64,000 bases of DNA from Oceanibaculum indicum P24 (GTDB taxonomy: Bacteria > Pseudomonadota > Alphaproteobacteria > Oceanibaculales > Oceanibaculaceae). Of this stretch, positions 18,949-28,881 are shown in pieces. The stretch is from NCBI RefSeq assembly GCF_000299935.1, contig NZ_AMRL01000012.1, forward strand, positions 45,957 to 109,956, read 5' to 3'. The notes below the pieces were generated by a model. It was given only the letters and a program-made list of their open reading frames with translations. It was not told where the DNA came from and ran no database searches. A program made the position numbers and the translations under genes. Position 1 is the first letter of the stretch; each line of letters begins with the position of its first letter.

Positions 18949-21099
18949 ATGCAGGACCAAAAGAATTCGGAAGTTCTGGTGCAGGCTGCGGACGAGCCGC
19001 CCCCCAGTAACGAACGGAAGCTGGAAGGCTGGCAGAAACTGCTGCTCGCCGTTCTGTGCATCGGCTATGCGACATTCCATCTGATGGTGCTGAACGTCTT
19101 TCCGATTGAGACGTGGAGCTTCCGGATCATGCACATCGCCGGGGCCCTGGCCATCGGCTATCTGCTGGTCGCCGCCTGGACCACGGACGGGCTTGACGGC
19201 AATGGCACCTGGATCAGGCCCATCGAATACCCGCCCCTGCTGATCGCGCTTGGTCTTGGCGGCTACAGTTTCTTCTGTGTCGTCTATGCCTTCGTCGCCG
19301 CCGACGAGATGATGCCAGATCCCTGGATCTTCGGCACCTCCGGCTGGCCGCTGGTGCTGTCCACCGTCGTCGCCATTGGCGCCGGCTGGCTGTTCAAGCC
19401 GCGCGACCATCGCATCGGCTGGTATGACTGGATTCTGGCGATCAACAGCCTGTCGGTTGCCGGCTACCTGCTATTCAACCTGGCGGCGCTGCAGTTCCGC
19501 GCCGGTGTCATGCCGATTCCCAGCGACATGCTGTTCTCGATTGCCGGCGTGCTGCTGATCCTGGAGCTGACCCGCCGGGTCGCCGGCATGGCGCTGCTGG
19601 TGATTGCCGGCCTGTTCATTGTTTACACTTTCGCCGGCCCCTACCTGCCGGGCATCCTGAATCATGACGGCTACCGGATGGACCGCTTCTTCAGCTACAT
19701 CTATACGGATAGCGGTATTCTGGGGCCGACAACGGCGGTTTCCTCCACCTACATCATCCTGTTCATCGCTTTCGGCGCCTTCCTTCAGATTTCCAAGGTC
19801 GGCGACTATTTCGTCAACTTCGCCTTCGCGATTGCTGGTCGTGCCCGTGGCGGTCCCGCCAAGGTGGCGGTGTTTGCCAGCGGCCTGATGGGCATGATCA
19901 ACGGCACCTCCGCCGGCAATGTGGTGGCGACGGGCTCGCTGACCATTCCGCTGATGAAGCGGGTCGGCTACCGGCCGCAGAGCGCTGGCGCCATCGAGGC
20001 GGCAGCCTCCACCGGCGGGCAGATCATGCCGCCGGTCATGGGTGCGGGCGCCTTCATCATGGCGGAGATCACCGGCATCCCCTACACCGAGCTGATCGTC
20101 GCCGCGCTGATTCCGGCCTGCCTGTACTTCATGTCCGTGTTCTTCATGGTGGATTTCGAGGCCGCCAAGATGGGCATGCGCGGCATGCGCCAGGACGAGC
20201 TGCCGGTACTGTCCAAGCTGATGAAGCAGATCTATCTCTTCCTGCCCATCATCATCCTGATCGGCGCGCTCTATATGGGCTATTCGGTCATCCGGGCCGG
20301 TACGCTGGGGCTTGTCAGCGCACTGGTGGTGAGCTGGCTGAGCCCGAACAAGATGGGGCCGATCGGCGTGCTGCGGGCATTGGAAGCGACGACCAAGATG
20401 TCGATCCAGCTGATCGCCGTCTGCGCCTGCGCCGGCATCATCGTCGGCGTCATCGGCCTGACCGGCGTCGGCCTGCGCTTCTCATCGCTGCTGCTGGACA
20501 TTGCCGACAAGAGCCAGCTGATCGCGCTGTTCTTCGCGATGGTGATCTCCATCGTGCTGGGCATGGGCATGCCGACAACGGCGGCCTATGCGGTGGCGGC
20601 CTCGGTGGTGGCACCCGGCCTCATCCAGCTCGGCATCCCGCCGCTGGTGGCGCACTTCTTCGTGTTCTACTACGCCGTCATCTCGGCCATCACGCCGCCG
20701 GTGGCGCTGGCTGCCTATGCCGGTGGTGCCATTGCCGGTGCCGACCCGATGAAGACCTCGGTCACCGCCTTCAAGCTGGGCCTCGCCGCCTTCATCGTGC
20801 CGTACATGTTCTTCTACAGCCACGGGCTGCTGATGGAAGGCGAATGGCATGTGATCCTGCGCAACGCGGCAACCGCCACGGTGGGCGTCTACATGCTGTC
20901 CGGCGCGGTGATGAACTGGTTCCACGGTCGTCTGCCGATGCTGATGCGCGTGGTGCTGTTCATCGCGGCCCTGATGCTGATTTCGGGCGGTTTCATCACC
21001 GATATCGTCGGCATCGTCATGGGAGCGGTGCTGTTCTTCTGGCAGAAGACGCGGAAACCCTCGGAGAAGGCACCGCTGAAGGCTGACGCGGAAGCCTGA
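18949..21099 (+). CDS. TRAP transporter fused permease (4TM/12TM), TAXI type
   Basis: This 716-residue inner-membrane protein fuses the small (DctQ-like, about residues 30-200) and large (DctM-like, about 220-690) TRAP permease subunits, the standard form for TAXI systems. Many hydrophobic helices are visible. Conserved large-subunit segments include FASGLMGMINGTSAGNVVATGS, EAAASTGGQIMPPVMGAGAF and GMGMPTTAAYAVAAS. It would use the sodium or proton gradient to import the solute delivered by the preceding binding protein. The C terminus is a short Lys/Ala-rich tail. A terminator follows at 21120-21172. Confidence 0.94.
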   Translation: MQDQKNSEVLVQAADEPPPSNERKLEGWQKLLLAVLCIGYATFHLMVLNVFPIETWSFRIMHIAGALAIGYLLVAAWTTDGLDGNGTWIRPIEYPPLLIALGLGGYSFFCVVYAFVAADEMMPDPWIFGTSGWPLVLSTVVAIGAGWLFKPRDHRIGWYDWILAINSLSVAGYLLFNLAALQFRAGVMPIPSDMLFSIAGVLLILELTRRVAGMALLVIAGLFIVYTFAGPYLPGILNHDGYRMDRFFSYIYTDSGILGPTTAVSSTYIILFIAFGAFLQISKVGDYFVNFAFAIAGRARGGPAKVAVFASGLMGMINGTSAGNVVATGSLTIPLMKRVGYRPQSAGAIEAAASTGGQIMPPVMGAGAFIMAEITGIPYTELIVAALIPACLYFMSVFFMVDFEAAKMGMRGMRQDELPVLSKLMKQIYLFLPIIILIGALYMGYSVIRAGTLGLVSALVVSWLSPNKMGPIGVLRALEATTKMSIQLIAVCACAGIIVGVIGLTGVGLRFSSLLLDIADKSQLIALFFAMVISIVLGMGMPTTAAYAVAASVVAPGLIQLGIPPLVAHFFVFYYAVISAITPPVALAAYAGGAIAGADPMKTSVTAFKLGLAAFIVPYMFFYSHGLLMEGEWHVILRNAATATVGVYMLSGAVMNWFHGRLPMLMRVVLFIAALMLISGGFITDIVGIVMGAVLFFWQKTRKPSEKAPLKADAEA

Positions 21100-21119
21100 C
21101 CGGAAAACGAAGACTGACA

Positions 21120-21172
21120 AAGGGGCGGTACGGGTAAGAGCTTAGGCTTTGCTTGTGCCGCCCCTTCTCTTT
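21120..21172 (+). terminator. Terminator after the TAXI permease gene
   Basis: A 12-base-pair stem (21120-21131 with 21155-21166, one wobble) with a 23-base loop is followed by a pyrimidine/T-rich run TCTCTTTT. It separates the transporter from the malonyl-CoA synthase gene. Confidence 0.7.
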
Positions 21173-21223
21173 TCGCTATAGACCAACGCTAGCAATAAAC
21201 GATCCCACCGGGTGGATGCCTCC

Positions 21224-22744
21224 ATGAGCGACAATCTGTACGAGCTGTTCGAAAGCCGTTTCCCCGCCGACCGCGCGGAGCTGTTCATCGAAACCGGTGA
21301 CGGGCGGCGCTACAGCTATGCCGACCTGGAGAGCTGGAGCGGCCGGATTGCCAACCTGCTGGTCAAGCTGGGCGTCACGCCGGGCGATCGCATCGCCGTG
21401 CAGGTGGATAAGTCGCCGGAGGCCATCTTCCTCTATCTCGCCTGCCTGCGGGTCGGTGCCGCCTATCTGCCGCTGAATACCGCCTATCAGCAGGCCGAAA
21501 TCGAATATTTCCTGACCGATGCCGAGCCGCGCGTCGCGGTCTGCCGCCCCGGTACCGAATCATGGATCGGTGACTGCGCGAAGAAAGCCGGCACGCCGCA
21601 TGTGCTGACGCTGGGCGGTGCGCAGGACGGCACGCTGGTCGAACAGGCGAGAAACCTGTCGCCCGACTTCGCCACTGTCGCGCGCGGGCGCGACGATCTG
21701 GCGGCCATCCTCTACACTTCCGGCACCACCGGGCGCTCCAAGGGCGCCATGCTGACGCACTGGAACCTGGCTTCCAACGCGCTGACGCTGCACAAGGTCT
21801 GGCATTTCCAGCCCGGCGACGTGCTGCTGCACGCGCTGCCGATCTTCCACACCCACGGGCTGTTCGTCGCCACCAACTGCATCCTGCTGAACGGCAGTTC
21901 GATGATCTTCCTGCCGAAGTTCGATGCCGACGAGATCGTGAAGCTGCTGCCCCGCGCCACCGTGATGATGGGCGTGCCGACCTTCTATGTCCGGCTGCTG
22001 GCACATGAGGGCTTCACCCGCGACCTGACCAAGCATATGCGGCTGTTCGTCGCCGGTTCTGCGCCGTTGCTGGCCGACACCTTCAACCAGTTCCGCGAGC
22101 GCACCGGGCAGGCCATTCTGGAGCGCTATGGCATGACCGAGACCGGCATGCTGACCTCCAATCCCTATGAGGGCGACAGGCTGGCCGGCAGCTGCGGCAT
22201 GGCCCTGCCCGATGTCGAGGTGCGCATCGCCGACGAGAATGGCACGGCGCTGCCCGTCGGCGAGACCGGCGTGATCGAGGTGCGCGGCCCCAACGTCTTC
22301 AAGGGCTACTGGCGCATGCCGGAAAAGACCAAGGCGGAAATCCGCGAGGATGGCTTCTTCATCACCGGCGATGTCGGACGAGTGGATGAACGCGGTTATG
22401 TCTGGATTTCCGGCCGCGCCAAGGACCTCATCATCTCCGGCGGCTTCAACGTCTATCCGAAGGAGGTCGAGGAAGAGATCGACCAGCTGGACGGCGTCGA
22501 GGAATCCGCTGTCATCGGCGTGCCGCACCCGGATTTCGGCGAGGCCGTGGTCGCCGTGGCGACGGCACGCGCCGGGCAGACGCCGCCCGCGCCGGAGGCT
22601 GCCATCGCCCATCTGAAAGGCCGCCTCGCCGGTTACAAGGTGCCGAAGCAGGTATTCTTCGTATCCGAACTGCCGCGCAACAGCATGGGCAAGGTGCAAA
22701 AGAACCTACTGCGCGATCAGTACAAGGAGCTGTTTGCAAAATAG
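21224..22744 (+). CDS. matB: Malonyl-CoA synthase (acyl-CoA synthetase)
   Basis: This enzyme activates malonate (possibly methylmalonate) to its CoA thioester using ATP. The 506-residue ANL-superfamily protein has the P-loop LYTSGTTGRSKGAMLTH near 160, the YGMTETGM motif near 305, the hinge region ISGRAKDLIISGGFN near 405 and the catalytic lysine in NSMGKVQKN near the C terminus. LPIFHTHGLFVATN and the overall length fit MatB. ATG 21224 is chosen over GTG 21212 because the family starts here and GGTGG lies 8 bases upstream. The adjacent TAXI transporter could supply the dicarboxylate, but a terminator separates them. A generic fatty-acyl-CoA ligase is the alternative. Confidence 0.88.
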   Translation: MSDNLYELFESRFPADRAELFIETGDGRRYSYADLESWSGRIANLLVKLGVTPGDRIAVQVDKSPEAIFLYLACLRVGAAYLPLNTAYQQAEIEYFLTDAEPRVAVCRPGTESWIGDCAKKAGTPHVLTLGGAQDGTLVEQARNLSPDFATVARGRDDLAAILYTSGTTGRSKGAMLTHWNLASNALTLHKVWHFQPGDVLLHALPIFHTHGLFVATNCILLNGSSMIFLPKFDADEIVKLLPRATVMMGVPTFYVRLLAHEGFTRDLTKHMRLFVAGSAPLLADTFNQFRERTGQAILERYGMTETGMLTSNPYEGDRLAGSCGMALPDVEVRIADENGTALPVGETGVIEVRGPNVFKGYWRMPEKTKAEIREDGFFITGDVGRVDERGYVWISGRAKDLIISGGFNVYPKEVEEEIDQLDGVEESAVIGVPHPDFGEAVVAVATARAGQTPPAPEAAIAHLKGRLAGYKVPKQVFFVSELPRNSMGKVQKNLLRDQYKELFAK

Positions 22745-22814
22745 CCGGTAACCCGCTGACATTTCTGTTTTTCCTCCCATATCTCCGGGGAACGCGGAGA
22801 AGGGAGCAACAGGC

Positions 22815-25190
22815 ATGCGGCGCTGGCTGAAACGAATCGGACTCGCCGCAGGCATCCTGCTCCTGCTGCTGGTTGTCGCCGGAACCGGCTTCTTCTTCTG
22901 GCTACGCACTTCGCTGCCACAGCTAGAGGGCAATGCTCCCCTGCCCGGCCTGACCGCCGATGTTTCGGTGATCCGCGACGAACACGGCGTCCCGACCATC
23001 CGCGCGGCCAGCGAAGCCGATGCCTACCGCGCGCTCGGCTATGTCCACGCCCAGGACCGGCTGTGGCAGATGGAGCAGATGCGCCGTCTCGGCGCCGGTC
23101 GCCTGTCGGAACTGACTGGCGCCGCCACGCTGGAATATGACCGGCTGATGCGCACGCTGGGCCTCTATCGCCTGGCGGAGCGCGGCGTGGAACAGGCGTC
23201 GCCTGCTCTGCGGGAGGTGCTGGACGCCTATGCCGAGGGCGTGAACACCTGGCTGGATACCCATAAAGGCGCCTTGCCGCCGGAGTTCGTGCTGCTGCGC
23301 CAGCAGCCGGAACCCTGGCGACCTGCCGACAGCCTGGTCTGGGGCAAGCTGATGGCAATGCAGCTGACTGGCAACTGGCACGCCGAGCTGAAGCGCGCCC
23401 AGCTCTCCCCGTATTTCACGCCACAGCAGATCGAGCAGCTCTGGCGCACCGTTCCTGAAGCACAGCATGTTCCGGCAGCGATGGCGCCGCTGCCATCCGG
23501 CCTCGCAGCGCGCGTGCTGGCGGCCCTGCCCCCGGCACTGACGCCCCGGCGTGCCTCCAACATCTGGGCGCTGGATGGCAACCGCACGGCTAGCGGCAAG
23601 CCGCTGCTGGCGAACGATCCGCATCTCGGCCTGACCAACCCGGCGCTGTGGTACCTGGCGCGGATCGAAGTGCCCGGCCTCACCCTGGCCGGCGCCACCG
23701 TGCCGGGCGTGCCGATGCATCTGATCGGCCACAATGGAAAAGTCGCCTGGGGCTTCACCACCACCCATGGCGATACGTCGGACATCTTCATCGAGAAGAT
23801 CGACCCGGCGGATGCCGGCCGATACCTGGCTCCCGAAGGCAGCGTTCCCTTCGAGAGCCGCGAAGAGATCATAAAGCTGCGCGGCGGTGAGGAGGTTACG
23901 GTCACGATCCGCGCCAGCCGGCATGGCCCGATCGTCTCCGACACGCATGGCGGCAGCCGGCAGGCGCTCGCCGCCTATGGCAAACCGGAGGAATTTGCCC
24001 TCGCCCTCTCCGCCACCCTGCTTGACCCCGATGACCGCACGGCGGAGGCGCTGTTCCGTATGAACCGCGCGGAAAGCGCGGTGGATTTCCGCACGGCGCT
24101 GCGCGATTTCCATGCGCCGCAGCAGAACATCGCCTTCGCCGATATCGAGGGTTCCATCGGCATGGTGACCGCCGGCAAGGTACCGGTCCGCCGGTTCGGC
24201 GATGGTTTCCTACCAGCCCCCGGCTGGACCGGGGAATATGACTGGGCCAGCTTCCTGCCCTTCGAGGAATTGCCGCAGCATTTCAACCCGCCTTCCGGCC
24301 GGGTGATGAATGCCAACAATGATGTCACCGGGCCGGACTATCCGCATTATCTGGGTCGCAGCTTCGACACGCCGCACCGCGCCCGTCGCATTGCCGAACA
24401 GCTGGAGAGCGGAAACAAGGCCGATGTGCAGGCGATGACAGCGCTGCAATATGACGCGCTGGATCTCGCCGCGCCGGAACTGCTGGCGGTGATCCTGCCG
24501 ATGCTGCCGGACGGCCCGGCCCGCCAGCTGCTGTCCGGCTGGGATGGGCAGATGCTGCGAGACCGGCCGGAACCGCTGCTGTATCACGGCTGGCTCCGGC
24601 ACTTGCCGAAACGGCTGCTGGCGGACGAGTTTGCGCCTAGCGGTCAGGAAGTGCCATGGCTCGCCAATCATCAGCTTGCCGGCATGCTGCGTGGCGATGG
24701 CGGCTGGTGCGATGACATCTCGACAGCGGACCGGCAGGAAAGCTGCACCGATATTGCGCGGGCGGCGCTGGACGACGCGATAACGGAACTCTCGGCGGAC
24801 TATGGGGCGGAGATGATGGCGTGGCGCTGGGGCGATGCGCATCGCGCGCGTTTCTCCGGCATGGTGCTGGGGCGCATTCCGCTGCTGGGCCCGCTGTTCG
24901 ACGTGGTGGTCGAGACCGATGGCAGCAACACCACGGTCAATCGCGGGACCAGCCGCCTCGACAACGACGATGCCCCCTATCGCCATGTGCATGGGGCCGG
25001 CCTGCGCGCGGTATTCGACCTGTCCAGCCTCGACGACTCGCTGTTCATCCAGGCGCCGGGGCAGTCCGCCAATCCCTTCTCTCCGCATTATGACGATCTG
25101 GCCGGGGACTGGAGCGTGGGGCGCTATCTGCGCGTCACTGCCCCACAGGGACAAGCCATGCGGGAACTGCGCCTGACACCCGCCCCCTGA
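22815..25190 (+). CDS. Penicillin-acylase-family Ntn hydrolase
   Basis: This family makes a precursor that cuts itself into alpha and beta chains and hydrolyses amide bonds; relatives act on beta-lactams or N-acyl-homoserine lactones. The 791-residue protein has an N-terminal membrane or signal segment (about residues 10-30). The alpha chain contains DEHGVPTIRA and GYVHAQDRLWQM. The predicted autocatalytic site is just before Ser248 in PRRASNIWAL, which becomes the N-terminal nucleophile; the beta chain has LANDPHLGL and GFTTTHGDTSDIF. A GGAG-type ribosome site precedes ATG 22815. It follows matB by 70 bases, perhaps co-transcribed. Acyl-homoserine-lactone quorum quenching is one possible role, not shown by the sequence. 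Confidence 0.93.
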   Translation: MRRWLKRIGLAAGILLLLLVVAGTGFFFWLRTSLPQLEGNAPLPGLTADVSVIRDEHGVPTIRAASEADAYRALGYVHAQDRLWQMEQMRRLGAGRLSELTGAATLEYDRLMRTLGLYRLAERGVEQASPALREVLDAYAEGVNTWLDTHKGALPPEFVLLRQQPEPWRPADSLVWGKLMAMQLTGNWHAELKRAQLSPYFTPQQIEQLWRTVPEAQHVPAAMAPLPSGLAARVLAALPPALTPRRASNIWALDGNRTASGKPLLANDPHLGLTNPALWYLARIEVPGLTLAGATVPGVPMHLIGHNGKVAWGFTTTHGDTSDIFIEKIDPADAGRYLAPEGSVPFESREEIIKLRGGEEVTVTIRASRHGPIVSDTHGGSRQALAAYGKPEEFALALSATLLDPDDRTAEALFRMNRAESAVDFRTALRDFHAPQQNIAFADIEGSIGMVTAGKVPVRRFGDGFLPAPGWTGEYDWASFLPFEELPQHFNPPSGRVMNANNDVTGPDYPHYLGRSFDTPHRARRIAEQLESGNKADVQAMTALQYDALDLAAPELLAVILPMLPDGPARQLLSGWDGQMLRDRPEPLLYHGWLRHLPKRLLADEFAPSGQEVPWLANHQLAGMLRGDGGWCDDISTADRQESCTDIARAALDDAITELSADYGAEMMAWRWGDAHRARFSGMVLGRIPLLGPLFDVVVETDGSNTTVNRGTSRLDNDDAPYRHVHGAGLRAVFDLSSLDDSLFIQAPGQSANPFSPHYDDLAGDWSVGRYLRVTAPQGQAMRELRLTPAP

Positions 25191-25238
25191 TCGGACTATG
25201 CTGCGCGATCCGATCCCGATACCCATTTCAGGCTAGGC

Positions 25239-26462
25239 ATGACCGTCACGCTGCACGATATCGAACAAGCCGCCGCCCTGCTTGCAGGCAAGCTTGTCCG
25301 TACCCCACTGGTCCCGGCGGTTGGCCTCAACGAGGAGCTGGGCCTCGACCTGCATCTGAAGCTGGAGAATCTGCAGCGTGCCGGCTCCTTCAAGTCACGT
25401 GGCGCCTTTGTGAAGATGAGCCGCCTGCCGAAGGAAGCCACGCGCAATGGTGTGATCGCCATGTCGGCGGGCAATCATGCGCAGGGCGTTGCCTATGTCG
25501 CGCGCGAACTGGGCATCCCCGCGACCATCGTCATGCCGGAGAACACGCCCTTCATGAAGGTCGAGCGGACGCGCCGCTATGGCGCACGGGTCGTTCTCAA
25601 GGGCGAGACGCTGAGCGAATCCGCGACCTTTGCCCGTGACCTGGCGGATGCCGAAAAACTGACCTTCGTGCATCCCTATGACGACCCGGACATCGTCGCT
25701 GGCCAGGGTACGCTGGCGCTGGAAATGCTCGCCGACAATCCGGGCCTTGATGTCCTCGTGGTCCCGATTGGCGGCGGTGGGCTGATCGCCGGCATTGCGA
25801 CCGCCGCCAAGGCGCTGAAGCCCGGCATCGAGATCATCGGCGTCGAAGCCGCGCAATATCCCTCCATGTATCAGGCGCTGCACGGCGAGACGCCGACATC
25901 GGGCGGACAGACTCTGGCCGAGGGTATTGCCGTGAAGATTCCCGGCGCGCTGCCGCTGGAGATCGTGCGCCAGCATGTGGACGACATCCTGATGGTGGAG
26001 GAGAGCGCCATCGAGCGTGCCGTCCAGCTGCTGGTCGAAATCCAGAAGATTGTCGCCGAGGGCGCGGGCGCGGCTGGAATAGCAGCACTGCTGGCCCATC
26101 CGGAGCGGTTTCGCGGTCGCCGCGTCGGCGCCGTCATCTGCGGCGGCAACATCGATACGCGGATGCTGTCTTCCGTGCTGCTGCGCGGTCTCGCCCGCGA
26201 CGGCAAGCTGGTGCGCATCCGCAGCGAGATCAGCGACAGCCCCGGCACCCTGGCAAAAATTGCCGGACTGATCGGGGACAGCGGCGGCAATATCGTCGAA
26301 ATCTACCACCAGCGCCTGTTCTACAATGTGCCGGTGAAGCTGGCCGAGCTGGATGCCGTCATCGAGACGCGCACCTCAGATCATGTGCGCGAGATCGTGG
26401 AAAGGCTTAATAAGGCTGGCTTTCCGACACGGCTTCTGGGCGGTGCCACGCCAGAAGAATGA
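25239..26462 (+). CDS. ilvA: Threonine dehydratase (threonine ammonia-lyase)
   Basis: This PLP enzyme deaminates threonine (and serine) to 2-oxobutyrate and ammonia. The 407-residue protein carries the PLP lysine in AGSFKSRGAF near residue 52, the phosphate-binding glycine loop in VVPIGGGGLIAGIA near 180, and a C-terminal ACT regulatory domain (about 325-407: RIRSEISDSPGTLAKIAGLI). One ACT-like domain and this length are typical of the shorter threonine dehydratases, which differ from the long isoleucine-inhibited E. coli IlvA (about 514 residues), so it could be biosynthetic or catabolic. The ATG has AGGCTAGG upstream. It starts 48 bases after the acylase gene. Confidence 0.92.
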   Translation: MTVTLHDIEQAAALLAGKLVRTPLVPAVGLNEELGLDLHLKLENLQRAGSFKSRGAFVKMSRLPKEATRNGVIAMSAGNHAQGVAYVARELGIPATIVMPENTPFMKVERTRRYGARVVLKGETLSESATFARDLADAEKLTFVHPYDDPDIVAGQGTLALEMLADNPGLDVLVVPIGGGGLIAGIATAAKALKPGIEIIGVEAAQYPSMYQALHGETPTSGGQTLAEGIAVKIPGALPLEIVRQHVDDILMVEESAIERAVQLLVEIQKIVAEGAGAAGIAALLAHPERFRGRRVGAVICGGNIDTRMLSSVLLRGLARDGKLVRIRSEISDSPGTLAKIAGLIGDSGGNIVEIYHQRLFYNVPVKLAELDAVIETRTSDHVREIVERLNKAGFPTRLLGGATPEE

Positions 26463-26676
26463 GGTTAATACCGTATATGGCATAACCCTTGCTTCGTCGT
26501 TTATTATCGGTGCGCGCAAGTACCGCGCCACGCTTTTTCGCGAGGATAAGACGTCGATCGTTTCTTGTGATAAAAGAATATTAACGAAGACTCCTTATCA
26601 AGGCGCGGACAGAGCGGGCGGCGGGTGTCCAGAACGGGCATCCTGAGCGGATGGGCAAGACAGAGGAAGCAACGGC

Positions 26677-27537
26677 ATGTTCATCATAATCGGCTGGGTT
26701 GGCGTGCTGGTCTTCTGCTTCGGCAGCTATATGGCGATGGGCGGCAAGATGGGTCTGCTGTGGCAGCCCTTCGAGTTCACCCTCATTTTCGGCAGCGCCT
26801 GTTGCGCCTATGTCGTCGCCAATCCGAAGCATATCCTCGGCAAGACCGGCAAGGCCTTCGGCATTGCGATGAAGGGGCCGAAATACAAGAAGGAAGACTA
26901 TCTGGAGTTGCTCAGCCTGCTCTACGCCATCTTCAAGCTGGCCAAGACCAAGGGCATGCTGGCGATCGAAAGCCATGTCGAGCGCCCGGAGGAAAGCTCC
27001 CTCTTCCAGTCCTTCCCGAAATTCGCCGCCGACCATCATGCGATGGAATTCCTCTGCGACTATCTGCGCATGATGACGCTGGGCACCGATAATCCGCACG
27101 AGATGGAATCGCTGATCGACGAGGAGCTGGAAACCCACCACCATGAAGCCGAAACCGTCGGCGGCGCGGTGCAGACCATGGCGGACGGCCTGCCGGCGCT
27201 GGGTATCGTGGCCGCCGTGCTGGGCATCATCAAGACCATGGCCTCGATCACGGAGCCGCCGGAAGTGCTGGGCGGACTGATCGGCGCGGCGCTGGTCGGC
27301 ACCTTCCTCGGCATTCTGCTGTGTTACGGCTTCGTCGGCCCGCTGGCTGGCGCCATCAAGAACACCAACGAGGCGGATGCCAAGTATCTGGCGGTTATCA
27401 AGGCCGGACTGCTGGCCCATCTGTCCGGCTATGCCCCTGCCGTGTCGGTGGAATTCGCCCGCAAGGCCCTGTGGAGCCATGTGCGCCCGACCTTCTATGA
27501 AGTTGAAGAGGCGGTCGCCGCCCTGCCGCCCGTCTAG
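26677..27537 (+). CDS. motA: Flagellar motor stator protein MotA
   Basis: MotA forms the five-subunit ring of the flagellar stator and couples ion flow through MotB to torque. The 286-residue protein has the four expected membrane segments: two near the N terminus (about residues 2-20 and 30-48) and two near 180-230 (LPALGIVAAVLGIIKTMAS; AALVGTFLGILLCYGFVGPL). The cytoplasmic loop between has the charged region that contacts FliG. The start follows IFIIIGWVGV-type sequence typical of proton-driven MotA. motB follows after 44 bases. There are no other flagellar genes in the window, so the stator operon stands apart from the flagellar clusters. Confidence 0.95.
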   Translation: MFIIIGWVGVLVFCFGSYMAMGGKMGLLWQPFEFTLIFGSACCAYVVANPKHILGKTGKAFGIAMKGPKYKKEDYLELLSLLYAIFKLAKTKGMLAIESHVERPEESSLFQSFPKFAADHHAMEFLCDYLRMMTLGTDNPHEMESLIDEELETHHHEAETVGGAVQTMADGLPALGIVAAVLGIIKTMASITEPPEVLGGLIGAALVGTFLGILLCYGFVGPLAGAIKNTNEADAKYLAVIKAGLLAHLSGYAPAVSVEFARKALWSHVRPTFYEVEEAVAALPPV

Positions 27538-27581
27538 GGCGGCGGACGGCTATCAGGGAAGAATAGGAAAGCGGAACCGGA

Positions 27582-28745
27582 ATGGCTGGCGACAACCATC
27601 CAGAACTTATCATCAAGAAGGTCAAGAAGGGTGGCCATGGCGGCCACCATGGCGGCGCCTGGAAGGTTGCCTATGCCGACTTCGTGACCGCGATGATGGC
27701 GTTCTTCCTCCTGCTGTGGCTGCTGAACGCAACCACGGAGGAGCAGAAGATGGGCATCTCCAACTATTTCGATCCCAGCGCCATTTCGCGCTCCAGCCGG
27801 TCCGGTTCGGGCGGTGTGCTGGGCGGCACCTCCGTCACCGTGCCCGGCGCGCTGAAATCTGCCTCCTCGCCGCCGATGATCTCGACCCCGGCGCAGACCC
27901 GGCCGCAGGCCGAGCGCACAGAGGCCAACGAGCCGGATTCCGACGATCCGGAGAACATTGAATCCAAGTTCGGCAGCCAGGAACTGGAAAGCGGCAGCCG
28001 CTATTCCGAGATCGGGTCCGGCCCGGAAAAGGGGCGCGGCAGCAGCGACAAGGAAGCCGACGGCGATCTGAGCAACCGCGGCCAGGGCCAGGAGCCCAAT
28101 GTCGGCCAGGGGCCTGAAACCGAATCCGGGAGCGGCAAGAGCCGCCAGGCGCAGCTGAACGCACAGCAGCTTGAACAGGCCATGGCCGAGCGCGAGCGCC
28201 AGCAGTTCGAGATCGCCGAGGAACAGCTGCGCACAGCTATCGAATCAGACCCCTCCCTGTCCGGTTTGAACGAGAATATCGTCGTTGAGCAGACGCCCGA
28301 AGGGCTGCGCATCCAGATCGTCGATCAGGAAGAGCGCGCCATGTTCCCGCTGGGCGGCTCCAACATGTACGACTACACCCAGCAGCTGATGGAGAAGGTC
28401 AGCCAGGTCATCGGCCGCCTGCCCAACAAGATCACCATCACCGGGCACACCGACGCCCTGCCCTATCGCGCCGGCAATGGCTACACCAACTGGGAACTGT
28501 CGGCCGACCGCGCCAATGCCAGCCGGCGTGCGCTGGTCAATGCTGGCCTGCCGGAAGACCGTATCGGCTGGGTTATCGGCAAGGCAGACAAGGACCCGTT
28601 CGTGCCTGAAGACCCGCGCTCGGCACAGAACCGCCGCATCAGCATCGTGCTGCTGCGCGACCAGGTCTATCGTGAACGCACCAATACCGCCGCAGCCGAG
28701 GCACCGGCCCGCCCGCAGCAGGCCCAGGCGCCCGCGCCCCGCTAG
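27582..28745 (+). CDS. motB: Flagellar motor stator protein MotB
   Basis: This stator subunit anchors to peptidoglycan and carries the ion-binding aspartate. The 387-residue protein has a single membrane helix (about residues 28-50) with the key Asp33 in KVAYADFVTAMMAFF. A long, polar, acidic, low-complexity linker covers about 65-195. The OmpA-like peptidoglycan-binding domain (about 225-370) shows ITGHTDALPYRAGN, NWELSADRANASRR and QNRRISIVLL. The linker is longer than in E. coli MotB (308 residues overall), which is common in alphaproteobacteria. Proline/alanine-rich residues end the protein. Confidence 0.95.
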   Translation: MAGDNHPELIIKKVKKGGHGGHHGGAWKVAYADFVTAMMAFFLLLWLLNATTEEQKMGISNYFDPSAISRSSRSGSGGVLGGTSVTVPGALKSASSPPMISTPAQTRPQAERTEANEPDSDDPENIESKFGSQELESGSRYSEIGSGPEKGRGSSDKEADGDLSNRGQGQEPNVGQGPETESGSGKSRQAQLNAQQLEQAMAERERQQFEIAEEQLRTAIESDPSLSGLNENIVVEQTPEGLRIQIVDQEERAMFPLGGSNMYDYTQQLMEKVSQVIGRLPNKITITGHTDALPYRAGNGYTNWELSADRANASRRALVNAGLPEDRIGWVIGKADKDPFVPEDPRSAQNRRISIVLLRDQVYRERTNTAAAEAPARPQQAQAPAPR

Positions 28746-28881
28746 GTTCTGACGGAAACCGCTTGATTGTCAGGCGGTTTCAGCCAACCCTTTAATATAT
28801 ATTTTAACAGCCGCCGATGCCGCCCAGGATGGCTGGCGGCGCGGGGTGGCGTTCGGCCCGCCCCGGAGAGGAAAGGTGAGG

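Noticed and set aside
28755..28781. Hairpin after motB as a terminator
   Set aside because: The 8-bp stem GAAACCGC/GCGGTTTC is real but no T run follows directly, so I do not list it as a terminator.
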